A stretch of 64,000 bases of DNA from Steinernema hermaphroditum (lineage: Eukaryota > Nematoda > Chromadorea > Rhabditida > Steinernematidae): the NCBI GenBank assembly GCA_030435675.1, contig CM059621.1, positions 2,108,001 to 2,172,000 of the forward strand, written 5' to 3'. Below, in pieces: positions 44,191-56,484 of this stretch. The notes below the pieces were generated by a model. It searched no databases. It was given only the letters and a program-made list of their open reading frames with translations, and was not told the origin of the DNA. Made by a program: the position numbers and the translations under genes. How positions within the stretch are numbered: the first letter of the stretch is position 1; each line of letters opens with the position of its first letter.

Positions 44191-47100
44191 CCCTAAAATT
44201 GTGTCCTACCAGTCAATTTTATGCATTTCTATCATGCTTATATGTTAGACCATTGAGTAAGATGCCCTGGTCACGTCAGTGATTCAGACATGAGACTGCA
44301 CTCCTGTTTACCGAGAGCGTGGTGTTGCATATGTCGCGCATTAAACGGGGTTCCCAGTGAACGAAAAAAAAATGCTATACTTGTCGTTTTTTCGTTGAAA
44401 TGAACCTGATCTTCTCCACGAAAACGACCTCATTAGCTATAATACAAACGCGTAGGCCCCCATTATTCATCTGTAAAGTAACACATGAACATTTGTTACC
44501 CGAGAGGCAGGCTTTTTTCTTTACACTTTCTGCTTACTGCGATGCTTTGCGTCACGGAATTGCTATTTTCGCTGTGGTGCGGGTATGCACTACCGATCAC
44601 TAGGGACAGTCGTGCAGCGACGTCCTCGCGTAGGTCACGATCTCATACAAGACCGCCTGCATACCTCGTCTAAAACTGCAAATATGTGCAAGCCACTCGT
44701 AGCACTAGATGTTCAGATATAAGCTTTGTTTTGGTTGGAGGCTAGCCGTAAGGCCCTAACGAGCGAGAAACCGAATTACAACGCCAATTAAAAAGGCTTA
44801 CCCCGAGTCAAAACAAATCTTCAATTTATAAAATTTCGCTGTACAAAGATCGACTTTTTACGAAAATTCTGTGGAGTGGTAAACCATACGAACTAACAAA
44901 ATGCTTATGTTTAGTGTGGTACCCGTATTCCTAACTAATCCCTAATTTTTGCACAGTTTCGCGCACTTAGATTTGTCAATATGCTTTGGCACTTTGCTTT
45001 ATAAACAACGATACATGAAGCACATTTTTTCTGAATCTGAATAGGATACCATTTAAAACTTGTTTTCGCAGGGCTAATTGTTTACCCCAAGCATCGTCCC
45101 GTTCCCGCCTCATATCGCGTTGCTCTTTCGATATAGTCTCTTCTTACGCACAGCCGATCATTCCGCAATTTGTTTTTGTTATTTAGACTGCAGTGGAATG
45201 CCAGCGGAAGGCCTTTTTCATTATAGGCGATTGTTCGAAGTTAACTCTACCACCCAAGCCGCTCTTCCTCCGACGGCTTCGCTTTCCGCCACTCGCATTT
45301 CGTGCGACGTAATTTCCCGAAAGCGGCCAGAGGGCATAAAACAGTAATTTTCGGGGGGGGGGGGGGGATGAAAATAACGTCGTTCATGGCGGCTGTCACA
45401 CACACTGGTTTGGAAGTTTTACGTTGTGCTGTTGAATTTGAAAATGAAAGTGGATGCTGCAGTGTAGTTGCTTGTACGCGTGTAAACACATTGTGGATAT
45501 TAAACGGTTTTTGTTGGATGTCTTAGATTTGAAACCTTCACGTACTTGCGAGAAAAGTACTAGTTCATCGATGTGTAGAGATTCTAGGTGAACTTATCTT
45601 ACTCAAATGTGTATATTTTCGCAATAATAGTGCACCGTAAAAGGACAAGAGAACTGGCAAAAATAGCAGTTTATCAATGGGCACTAAACACACATTCGTA
45701 TGGCATTACTATAGAATTTCTTTCAATTGTTGTTGCATGGCATTAGTGGGTATGGACTGTGTGTAATAGGATCAGCTGACTTTGGCGGTGATTATCACTT
45801 AGCTAGCGTTTACTTGACACCGCGTATGTTGCCCTAGGAACACCACACTACTTTGAGATCAGGTGAATTTTGTTCCAAAGAGTCGCTGCATTAGTTTCTG
45901 CTCTTATTCATTCACCCATGCTATAGGCGGGGAAATTAACCGACTTCGACCGATTACACGTTTGTACTGGGCTAGAGAAACAATTCAGGTTCGGCCACAA
46001 TAGCCTTATGCCCTTGGGGATGCCAGACCTTGAGACAGTTTTTAGCTGAAGCTTGTGTAGCTTTTACCTCTTTCGTGAGCTCTATTCTTGGCACCCTCAG
46101 GGCTATGGTGTCTCCATTCGAGAGACCATCATGCCGTTCATGTGTTTAGAGGGAATGAAGCGTTAGCCATTTGCACCATTCTTTCCACCTGCAGGTTTAT
46201 GGTACCGCCATGCTATGATGTCGAGTTTACGTGTTTAGTTTACATCGCGAAAGATATCACTGCTCAGTTTATATATATCATTCTGTTATTGGTCGGTTTG
46301 TTCTGTGAACTTGAGCGGTTTGTAAGGACAGATTTCCAGCTGTATCATCCTGTGATGTGGCGCAGTGGCGGTTAGCTAGGGCAGATCTACATTTGCAATG
46401 TGTCAGATCTTTTAAGCTTAAAGCATGCAACTTTTATGTTATTTTGACTACCGTATCTGTCGTTTTAGAGATGCTTGTTATGTAAGTACAACAACAATTA
46501 CTCATTCCGTAGATGCTATTTTTGTTACGGCGCTAATTAGGTAACGTTCACGTCACACCTTTCTTCTTCATATCTCAAAAACACCACGGTTGAACGCGTT
46601 CAACTACCACCCCTCGCTTGCAATATATCTCTTTCGATATTTGGCGTCCACGAAGTCAAAACGCAGACATAAATCGGGCGATATATATTTAACCGAACGG
46701 CGGGCCGGCCTGTCCACTATTCATCATCCTTGTTGCCCGACAACTGATAGTCGTCCATTACACGGCTATGTTTTCGGTGTTTTCAACGATTAAACAAGGC
46801 TCGATCAAAGCAGCCGCGTTCGACGGCGACATTTCATTGAGGGCTCCGGAGCGGATTTGTGAACTTTTTGACGTTAGTGCCAATTTTGTGGACTTTCAGA
46901 GATATCAAGTTCAACTTGTTATGCGCGATGTTTTTGGCCATGCTTGTTAGCCCTAACGAAGACTAGTAGTGACAGAAAAAGGGCGAGAATACGCCTTAGG
47001 ATAACGCGATAAGAATGCTGATGACGTTTCCGTTTATACCGATCTCACTAGGCGTCGACCTTTGAGTGTTGTTGACAGGCAGTGTGGTTCCTTCTTGCCC

Positions 47101-47227
47101 TTCCTCTTGGCAGAGTTGTGATGCGCTGATGTATTGTTAGTCCTATGCTAACACTAACAAACCACAACCGACCTTCATTACTTTTTTTGTTTGCCAGTTG
47201 AGCTCACGTTGTAGATTTAGGGATGGT
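44191..47227. other. No gene seen
   Basis: Short frames only. Contains the 15-base G run at 45353-45367. Confidence 0.4.
45353..45367 (+). repeat. Poly-G tract (15 G)
   Basis: Uninterrupted run of 15 G, able to form a G-quadruplex. Its length may vary between assemblies. Confidence 0.9.
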
Positions 47228-47531
47228 GGCCTGGAACTGTTCGATCTTATAATGAAAGAGAGATTTTGAGAGAGACATCCTAAATATTGCCACCTTGTGA
47301 TCATCTTTGGAACCGACGGTCGAGTATACATGGAAACCTGGTTTTCTCTCAGCACTCTTTAGATACCGCTTCAATATTCGCTTTATGCTTGTTTTGGCAT
47401 CCTGGAACTATTTGACCTCATGATAGACGACATCCTAAAGAGGGCCACCTTGCGACTCTGTTTGGGTCAGATGGAAACCCAGCGTTCCCATAGCACTCAG
47501 GATTCGCTTGAATGTTCACTTCATGTTTCTT
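47228..47531. repeat. Two-copy tandem repeat (about 165 and 137 bp)
   Basis: CCTGGAACT at 47230 and 47401 opens each copy. Shared words continue in order: GACATCCTAAA, GCCACCTTG, ATGGAAACC, AGCACTC, and TTCAATATTCGCTTTATG against TTGAATGTTCACTTCATG. Confidence 0.7.
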
Positions 47532-50456
47532 TTTCTATATCATTGACAAAAGGGGCTGAGCACTCTTTTGCTGTCCTACTCACATGAGTGAAGTGAATCT
47601 TCTGTGTTTTATAGTGAAACTGAAGCATATGCTCGAGTCTGTGTTTTGAAGATTAACCGGGCTGTACTTAGGTTTGTTTAGGTAAGATCATTTAGCTTCA
47701 ACTTCAGGGATGGGATAGACACTGTCAAAGCTCATTTTAACTTTCATACATAGTTGGATGTCAGCAGGGCGAGTTGAACTAGCTCTGAACTGCACTTCAT
47801 CTTCTTTATTCTTTGTTAACTGTCTGTGTGTGCACTTCACTTGATAGATAGAATCGCATCTTGTAGCGAAGCAAAACAACTATCGACGCTTGAAACTGAA
47901 ATTTATCGCGTAAAGCTATTATCTTCGCTCGACCCGCCAGTATAGTCACATGCACTATTCTTCCTTTGTTTTCATAACTTGGAGTGATATAGTCCATTTC
48001 TCGGAAAATGGCAGACATTCAATTTAGCCTAGTCGTAAATAGGTTTGCTTCCTCGTAACAGGGAACACACTTGAAGTGCGACCTTTGTGATGAGCATTGA
48101 TTGAGACCTGTCTACATGGACAGCATGCCATCAGCTTAAGGCGGTTGATCATCGTTCATCATGTTTGCGTCATGCTTTGATTGTTTTTCGTTCGGCGTCG
48201 ACTCCAACTTACCGGGACATAGGAAATGGAAATGAGAACTTTTCCCTCGTTGCCCCCGGTTCAAGTGCTTGATTAACTTGGTGTTCTCCTCTTAAAATAG
48301 GGCGCATTTCTTTGTTAGATGCTTGGTTGTTTATTACCGTAGTCCACGTCCAACGCGAACCTATTGGATTCGCTGAAATATCAAAACATCGCGTTATTGT
48401 TGTCGATGTTTTCTTCGCTTCCTTTGTCACTCGGACACGTTGCCAAAGATCGTGGCCTTCCGTCCTCCGCACACGCGCACGCTCTATTTTAAAAACTTTT
48501 TGGTAAACACAGTAGACGCGATTTGATTAAGTCGACAAGCGCTTCCTCCCCCTCCGGCAGCGGGCGACGAGTGAGCAGCACTCGAAGACACGTAAATACG
48601 AGAAAGTGGCAAGATTTATCGAGTTTTCCTCCTCTGTCTCTCGCTTGAGTGTTTTCGCAATTGTTTCGTTGTCGGTTTTTGTTGTATTTGAAGTTACAAT
48701 TACATGTATGTTTGAACAATAGTTGCTACAACAAACATTTGTTGGAATTGTTTGGAACTTTTGATAGGCATTTGATGATGTACTGACGTTAGGAATGACG
48801 TTTCATTGATCCCCTTCAAAAACACTTAATCTATTCGTTCGCTGTGTCTTCGGCCCTGGGTCGAAATCAGAAAGTGAGAAGTCTATACTTTGAGTGCCGA
48901 CAGTTGAAAAGGAACGGACGGTAAACAGGGTAAGCTAAGTAAGGGCTGCTCTAGCAACTTCATTCCAAAATCGCACTTTTTTGACGCTTTTGAAAAGAAT
49001 AAAGGTTGCATAAAGGTTCTAACTTGAGTAACATACCAAAACTAATTTAGTTGTAATCAGAGATAGGGTTCTCGAATAGTTAAAAATCCTTGAATATCGA
49101 AACGATTCGAATATTGGAAGTTTTTAAAAATACGAATTATTCTAGTGCCAACTGAGTCGCAGCCACCCGAGCCGAGTAGCAGTCGGAGCCGGCTCGCCTA
49201 CCCTGATCGGCCCAGTATTTAAGAATGTGAGCTCGGCTGAGTTGGCTACCGTTCTTTTTTGGTGAAAAGCGATAATTAGCCTTACGGGCAGCAAGATTGA
49301 TAAAGTCATTTTGATGCAAGGCTCACACAATAACCAAACGGTTGATCCAGCGACCTAGAAGGGAGAGTGACAGTGAATATGTATCTTCTACACTGCCTGT
49401 ATCGCTCACTACTAGAGTTGTCATCGGGTTGAACGTGAAAATCCGCATTTTTTTGCAGCATGGACCAATTTTAACTCCAAAAAATAAAAATTCGACTGAA
49501 CTACGAAAAAGTCCATCCAAAAATTTTCGGGTTTAGATTTTCGGATTTGGTCGCTATTTGGTCATTGTTTTTGCTGTCTAATTTTTTTGCTTATACTGGT
49601 CCGTGACGTTAGGGCGAATCCAACGCGCTTGAAAGTTTCTCGATCGGATTTCAAAATTGGTCCGCGTTGCCAAAAGTGCGTATTTCAACGGGTTCAACCC
49701 AATGACCACTCTACTCACTACAAACGCGTTTCATTGGCGGGTTCATCGTCAGTCCCAATCCAACTATGTTCAATGTATGATCGTGACCGAGTTTTTAGTG
49801 CTTAACACCACCTGGTGGCATTAGCTTGCTGGCGATCGTGTTTCAAATGTACTATAGGTTAAATGTACTATAGGTGTTTTATCAATTTTACCTGAGGCAA
49901 CCGGAATAGGTCGTTTATCAAATGTGCCAATAATTCGAGCATACCTTCATTGTGCTCATTGACAATGACGCCTTCGCAATCTAAAAATCTGCCTCTTCAA
50001 AAAAGTACAAGTAATCCACTTGCGTCGGCAGTCGTCTTCAAGATGCTTTGCTGCTTGCTAATGTGTTTCTGTTTATTTGCTACGGCGGTTTAATGTCGAG
50101 TATGCAAAGGGCATCCTAATCGGGAGTAAATCGTGCAAATAAAAGTCGTAGACGATCTCCTGTGAACTCCTGATGTACGTCAAGGTTTTTGCGTTCCACT
50201 CGGCTGTGACGAAATGAATTCGACGCCAGTTTTTGGGTACACGTTCAAGCATCGTCTCCGGGTGCGTTCCTTAGCCGTTTCACTCTTTTGTCGGCCGTAA
50301 ATGGCCACTCGATGGATGATCGATTTGTTATGGGGTTATAATTAGGCTATTTGCTATGCGAGGCCATGCGCCTTCTCCTCTCTCGCTCTTGGTGATGACG
50401 TTTAGCGTTTCTTTTTGCTTCGCATTTCCAACAACCTAACGATTGTTGGTTTTAGG
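47532..50456. other. No gene seen
   Basis: About 2.9 kb upstream of the nicotinic receptor gene. 49065-49140 is rich in TCGAATA/ATTCGAA words. No coding exon was recognised. Confidence 0.4.
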
Positions 50457-53400
50457 ATGGGAGTCATCTTGCTCCTCGTCTTCTTCATCACCACCCTGCA
50501 GGTTTATCAAGGTAGGACACCCTTTCTGTGTGGAACGATAAAGGCTCAGCAAGCTAGGAGATCGTTAACAAATCCTCCGAAGAATAAATGCTATTAAAGC
50601 TGTAAGATAACAAAAAATAGGCTTATAAATATTGGTCATTTGCAGGTTGAGCGTTTGACCTTTAACCCAGCATATTTGATATGCACCGGTTAAGTCATTA
50701 GTGCGAAAAGGTCAAACTTTTTTGTTTTTGACTTCATTTTCAATGACCTAGCTGTAACTCGACACAAAAAGTTTCGAAACAATGTCGTAAAACTTTTCAT
50801 TTATCTCTTCAGGTGTCGCGGAGACTGCTCATCAGAGACTCATTCAAGATCTCCTGCAAGCTCGTGGATCAGAAAGGGTGAAACCGAAGAGGGCCATCCT
50901 CGAGCCGGTAGTTGTAACTTACAGCATGGAGCTGTACCAAATGATCGAACTTGTAAGTACACACTTATGCTGTAAGGACAAAAAATCAATTCCACCGTAG
51001 TGTTATCCGGACCTTAAAAAGGAAAGGGGTCACAGGGGGTATCCTGGCGTCCACTTTGTGGTAAAGGTAGTCTATCAATAACACTACGAGGAGATTGAGT
51101 AGTTTGATCATTGCTTGAGTGGATCTACTTACTATTTCCTTTAAACTTCTAGAACGAACGGCAGCAGTACGTACTACTAAGTGCCTGGGTCGTCGAGGTA
51201 TGTTTCTGATGCGGCATCAAAATCCATCAAATATGTTCCAGCGCTGGTATGACGAACTTCTTTACTGGGAACCCTTGCAGTACGAAAATCTTACTCAACT
51301 AAAAGTTCCTCATACGTTTGTCTGGCTACCTGATACAACCCTGTACAATACGTACGTTAATTTATTCGATAACTGACTTATGAGTTCACCTTCTCAGGCT
51401 AGTCATGAAGGACGACGATCAGCGCCGAATGCTCAATGTGAAGTTGACGACGGACCCCGTAAGACGTCGCTCGCACGTGGAGTTCTTGTACCCGGCCATC
51501 TTCAAGTTCTCTTGCCAACTCTATCTTCAGTATTTCCCATTCGATTCGCAGGTCAGTCCACAGAACAAAAGACACCCCCATGTTCTTCATCTATCACCAC
51601 TCAAATGAACAACTGTCAGAAACTACCCAAACACCGAACTGCCACCCTGTGATCGATCACCACTTGCAGGTCTGTGTCATGATCTTTGGAAGTTGGACGT
51701 CGGACAATCAAGACATCGATTATGTTCCCCACGACACCGGTCTCGGCACGTCGAACTATCTATCAAACGAGGGATGGAGTCTCATGGGAACGCGAGGTAA
51801 CATAGTGCAGAACAAAGGGTGATCGTAACGAAATGAGGGGTTTGCAGCGAAAAGGAAGGAAGTGAAATACGTGTGCTGCCCGGTCAACTACACTCTTTTG
51901 GAATACACTTTGTATCTGAGGAGGCGTCCACTGTTCTACTTGGTTAACTTAGTCATCCCTACGTTTATTATCACTCTGATTGCAATCACTGGATTCTTCA
52001 CAACCAGGTAGGTCTTGTTTTCTCTGAACGTGCTCTACCCGCGGTTCCACTGCTAATAACGACCAAATGAGCGATCGATCGTTGAGACCATTGTTGAGAT
52101 CTAGTATTAGGTCAAAAGATTCCTCATAGGCTTACCCTCTCTTCAATGGTGCAGTCCCTTACACCACTTCCGTGGCGATCTATTGGAGAGAACATAAGAT
52201 ATAGAGGTTACGGTATTTTCTGAGAAGGTCGATCGTCAAGTAGCTCAACATTCTAACATCGTTGCATCCATTTCTCGTGGGGATATGGATGAACAATACC
52301 AGCAGGCATGCCATAGGTCGATCGAGTTTGGATGTGGGTGTTTTGGTTTCCTATAAGAAGCCAGTTTTAGCTCAGGTCTAGTCAGTCATTATTCATTTCA
52401 TTGCGTCGTAACGAAGCTAGTACTATTGGGTTGGTCCATTGAAAATGTCGGATGATTTAAGTGGCAGTTTCTTAATATATATCCATGCCTATTATTCTCG
52501 GTATTGACTGTTTGACTGAGCAACTGCGGCTCACTTCTCAGGCAAAACCCAGACCCCTTGTTCATAGAACACAAGAGGTTTGAGGTCGAAAAATGTTTTG
52601 GTACAATTTTCGACCTCTTTCTTTTATTTGGAGTGGTTCCCTCTGGTATCGTCATTTTTAAAGGAGAACAGATGACAGTAAGATAGAGCGAAAAGAGTAC
52701 TATAAGAACCGCAAACAGCGAATCTCTCAGCTCAAGGTGGAGAGCCATTGTGGAGGTCAACTTTAAAATGTGAGGTCTCGGGTAGCCGTACTTTTTGTGG
52801 ATCCAAGGGTCATTTTTTCGACATTTGGCATCTGTTTCCTGAAAGTTGAAAAGATCTCGTGGAATCACTATATGGGCTTGGTAGCTGTGAGTGATAGCTA
52901 CCTGCTACATATCCCCATTGTCTGCTATGTAACTTAACCAATTAGAAATGTTGGAGTTAAGAGAACATGGTCATTTGAAAAAGCCATCTTTGTGAAATTA
53001 GCTCAGGTTATGATACATAACCAAGATAACAATAGGTGCGTTCGGTAGGCAATACCTAAGGATGTACGTGGTTGAAGGCAGCCACCGTCCATCACACAAT
53101 TAATGACGTAAAAAGCCCTTACATCACTTCGCATTTCGCCATCTCGAGGTGCCAGAAAATGGTCATCACGACAGAATAGGCCTGGAACACCACCAGGAAT
53201 GTACTGAGCAAGTCGCCAATCATATTATGGAGAGAGAATTAACTGTGCTCAAGAACGTACCCATCGATTTGGTCATGGAAGCAAATATTGCAAATTTAAA
53301 GGATGTTTACACCATCCGACATTTTCAATGGACCAACCCAATATATCACAAAAACCCCAAATCATCTCATTTCTACCCTTACAGTTCCACAACCGGCGTT

Positions 53401-54503
53401 CGTCAAGAAAAGATCTCCCTCTGCATCACTACACTCCTCTCCATGTCCATCTTAATGCTTATGGTCTCGGACCAGATGCCTTCCACGTCGACCTTCATTC
53501 CGTTGATCAGTACGCTCCAGATCCTGTTGTTCGCTGTGCATGAAAATATTTACAGGCTGGTTCTATATGTGCGCAATAGTGATCATCTCCGTCGGTGCGC
53601 TAGCCGCTTCGTTCGTCATCTCCGTGCAGAAGTTCGGACGGCTTGGCGATCGTTTACCCCCAAGATGGGTGAAAATCACCAAAATGTTCAGTTTTATCAG
53701 TTTTACGCGTCTACCGTTCCACCTATTGCCCCAATCTATGTTGGACAAAGAGGTTAGTGGGAGGATTCTCTTGGCTAACTGGATGCAACTTCTTCAGCAT
53801 GAACGTTTAATGCGTATGCAAAGCGAAGGTCACGACAAGGAGCCGAAGAAGAGTTCGTTCATCTACAACTTTGCGAAATATTTCTTCATCGGCAACAATG
53901 ACAATGAGGATGTCACTGAGTACTACGCGAACGGGGACATCAACACAATCACGCCCAAGTTTTCGTCACGTGAAACGGAACATCACTATCCGCTGATTGA
54001 CGAAAACGGTAGCTATAGACCAGAAACAAAGCTAAGATTCATTTCTCTCTAGGTGTGAGCAAAAGCATTCTACCTCAGGACCCTGTTACCAGAAAGTTGA
54101 ACTCTGCTTCACTGCTGAATAGCCATGAGTAAGTTTGCCTTCACAAGTGGCCACTTATCAACGATACTGCCTCCTTCCTGACGCTTAACAAACACGATTT
54201 AGGAACGTGCGCAACAAAACCGTGTCACCAACTATCAGAAAAGCCATTTACAATGCAGTCGACCAAAGGAAATCAGATGAGAAGTAAGATGAATGTTCAC
54301 ATTCACGTTAGGGTAGGAAATTTTTTAGAAGGAACCGACATCTGGCTCAGATTGAATACGACTGGCTGGCTACAGTGATCGAACGCTGTACACTGATCAT
54401 CTTTGTGTTCGTGTTCCTCACCGTGTCCCTTGGAATCAACGTAGTCGGCTGTATTCACTGGCTGAATAGCCACGTTCCTGATGATGGAGCTCTGACGCAG
54501 TGA
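50457..54503 (+). CDS. Nicotinic acetylcholine receptor subunit, alpha type, complete
   Basis: Twelve exons: 50457-50511, 50813-50952, 51153-51197, 51242-51351, 51398-51551, 51670-51796, 51848-52007, 53385-53509, 53556-54008, 54053-54128, 54203-54283, 54329-54503. Every junction is GT-AG and phases agree, giving 566 residues. Order: signal peptide (MGVILLLVFFITTLQ); ligand-binding domain with RWYDELLYW, loop A VWLPDTTLYN, a 13-residue Cys-loop (C...FPFDSQVC) and FGSWTSDNQD; vicinal cysteines YVCCPVNY, which define an alpha subunit; M1 NLVIPTFIITLIAI; M2 from RQEKISLCITTLLSM with the Glu typical of cation channels; M3; a long cytoplasmic loop; M4 LIIFVFVFLTVSLGI. It should form a cholinergic cation channel in nerve or muscle membranes. 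The exact acr homologue is not assigned. Within exon 9, 53755-53799 looks like an in-frame 45-bp intron and may be spliced out. Confidence 0.93.
52426..53341. mobile_element. Mariner-like non-autonomous element, full-length copy 2
   Basis: 916 bp flanked by TA. Ends TTGGGTTGGTCCATTGAAAA and its near inverse. Same family as 13596-14512 but more diverged inside. It sits in intron 7 of the nicotinic receptor gene and accounts for most of that intron (1377 bp versus 43-301 bp for the others). Confidence 0.85.
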
Positions 54504-54531
54504 TCCACTTGAATCAGCATTCTAGTGTACG

Positions 54532-54605
54532 GGTACCAGGAAGGGCCACTTGCTCTTCTTTTTCGTTATGAACGGGTAATGCGAGTGGTCACCCCTCCTG
54601 GTACC
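54532..54605. repeat. Imperfect hairpin just after the receptor stop codon
   Basis: GGTACCAGGAAGGGCCACTT at 54532 pairs imperfectly with GAGTGGTCACCCCTCCTGGTACC, ending at 54605. It lies 28 bp after the stop of the nicotinic receptor gene, so it is probably in its 3' UTR. Confidence 0.65.
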
Positions 54606-56484
54606 CTCTTCAAGTTCCTGTTTCAAGGCAGTCCCATTCAAGGAGAAAATTGAGTGACCGTACAGGCCTGCTTTGTCAGAAAGATGCGATTTTGATGTTC
54701 TACAGATTGGTAAAATGGTGTCGTCGTAAAATGTTGTGTATCTCTGATTGCATTCTACGTGTATCAAGTAAAGTTTGGATGCTATTATTTATATCTTTCC
54801 TAAGCGGGAGAGATACTTAAAGGGCTGCACCAGAAAACATATGAAAACTGTAGTTGGGGTGCGGAGTGAGCACAGGGGGAGACACGATCAGTCGTGTTCT
54901 CAGGACGGAAGATACAATTTACAAGTATAAGGCAATCAACATGTTTAGGAACTATTCGCCACGCGGCATGTAAGGGATAAAGTTAAGGATAGATACACGC
55001 CTGTTTGTGTGGAATTATAGAGACCGGAACTCCACAAACAGCCGGCCAGCTATTTCATCTCTGATCTGTGTTTATTCCAATACCAAATCAGGACTATAGA
55101 GGAGTGACCGGATTGGCGTACGTGAGAAACCACCTGTCTACCTCCGTCCCCTGAGTGTCTAGTGTCTATTTGTGTCTATATATACCCCTGTGTGCATGTA
55201 TCATCCTCTTCTGACCTTGAGTGGTCGTATAAACGGTTCTACCCCTCTTCTTGGTCACCCACTTCTCAACAAGGACGAGTGGAAGTTGAAAGGGCAGTTC
55301 ACCGCCTTCAAGTGCGAAAGTAAAGGGGCGAACTGAACTCGAGCTCGGCCACTCGACGACGGGACTATGACGACGGGACTATAAGAGTTTCATTCTGCTA
55401 TGGCGGTGAAGGAAAGATCAGAAATCGGAAGCAGGAAAGAACAGTTCACCATAGTCAGGAAAAACCATTGCTGCTTGTCTTCTTGTAGAGCTCTCCCCAT
55501 CTGGTAGTGGTAAGTCCTGCGCACGGGTACGCCCCATTGCTCCCGACCTTTTTTAAATCATCCGTTTGCTGTCTTCCAGGAAAAATTCCATTTTCTTTTA
55601 GATGCAGCTTCTTCGATGTCCCTCACCTCGGAGCCACTTGTTCGTCTTCTTGTTTGCCCAGCCATTTGCCGATCCATACGACGTTGAGTAGTCGAAAGCT
55701 TCATCCGCGTTGACTTCGTGAATGACCATTCTTAATTAAGATTCAAGCTCTTTTTGTACAATTCGATAAATAGAAACAGAATCGGTCCTTCGGCATTGTA
55801 CAAGCTAAAGTGGAGTTGTACATTTGTTATGATTGTATGCACTTAACGGTCAACTGTCTGTTGCTCTTCTAGTTTCCATGTGTTCTAAGTTGCAGTCAAA
55901 GGATTGTGTTCAAAGGTTCACGTCAACAAGGAAGCATCAACTGAACGCTCACCTCGAAATTTGTGGAAATCAGCTGCAACTTAATAAAAAAGTTCGAAAT
56001 GGCAGCTGGTCTTGTGCTTCAGTGTCTCACCCAATTTCTTTCTGCAGACGTACATTGAAGCATATGCGTTGATTCGCGTATCGAAAGTCTCATCTTTCGA
56101 GCTATGTCTTGTAATATGTACGGTAATGTATATTAATTCCTGGAACGGCCAGCCATGACTAGTGCCGACAAGAACAAATGTTCTTTACCTTAATATTACC
56201 TTAACACCCATTACGACACTCACTTTATATTAATTAAGTACTTCAGTTATTATGTAAATGCTGTAGCGGGGGATCCGTATAGGCATAACTTAAATTCAAA
56301 GAATTCGATTGGTAACATTGCTCCCATTGCCCCACCGGCTAATAACTTAGCATGCCCATTTAATTCAATTGTCCGATAACAGCAGTTGATTTCGGTCACG
56401 GCAGTAATTGGCTTAAGTGCTGAACCAAAGATCTGAAAATTTGATTTAATTCCACCCAGTACTCAGTCCACGCGTATTTCAAGA
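54606..56484. other. No gene seen except an RTE remnant
   Basis: Contains the RTE relic at 55520-55695 and a GACGACGGGACTAT direct duplication near 55355. Nothing else was recognised. Confidence 0.45.
55520..55695 (-). mobile_element. Decayed RTE retrotransposon fragment
   Basis: Nucleotide similarity to 1310-1495 in the same orientation: TCTTCCAGG..., TTCCATTTTCTT, GCAGCTTC, TCGATGTCC, TCACCT, GGAGCCACTTGTTCGT and CGACGTTGAG. Indels destroy the frame. Confidence 0.7.

Noticed and set aside
52398..52868. 156-codon minus-strand frame
   Set aside because: It lies inside the mariner-like element, is not kept in the other full copy, and lacks transposase motifs.
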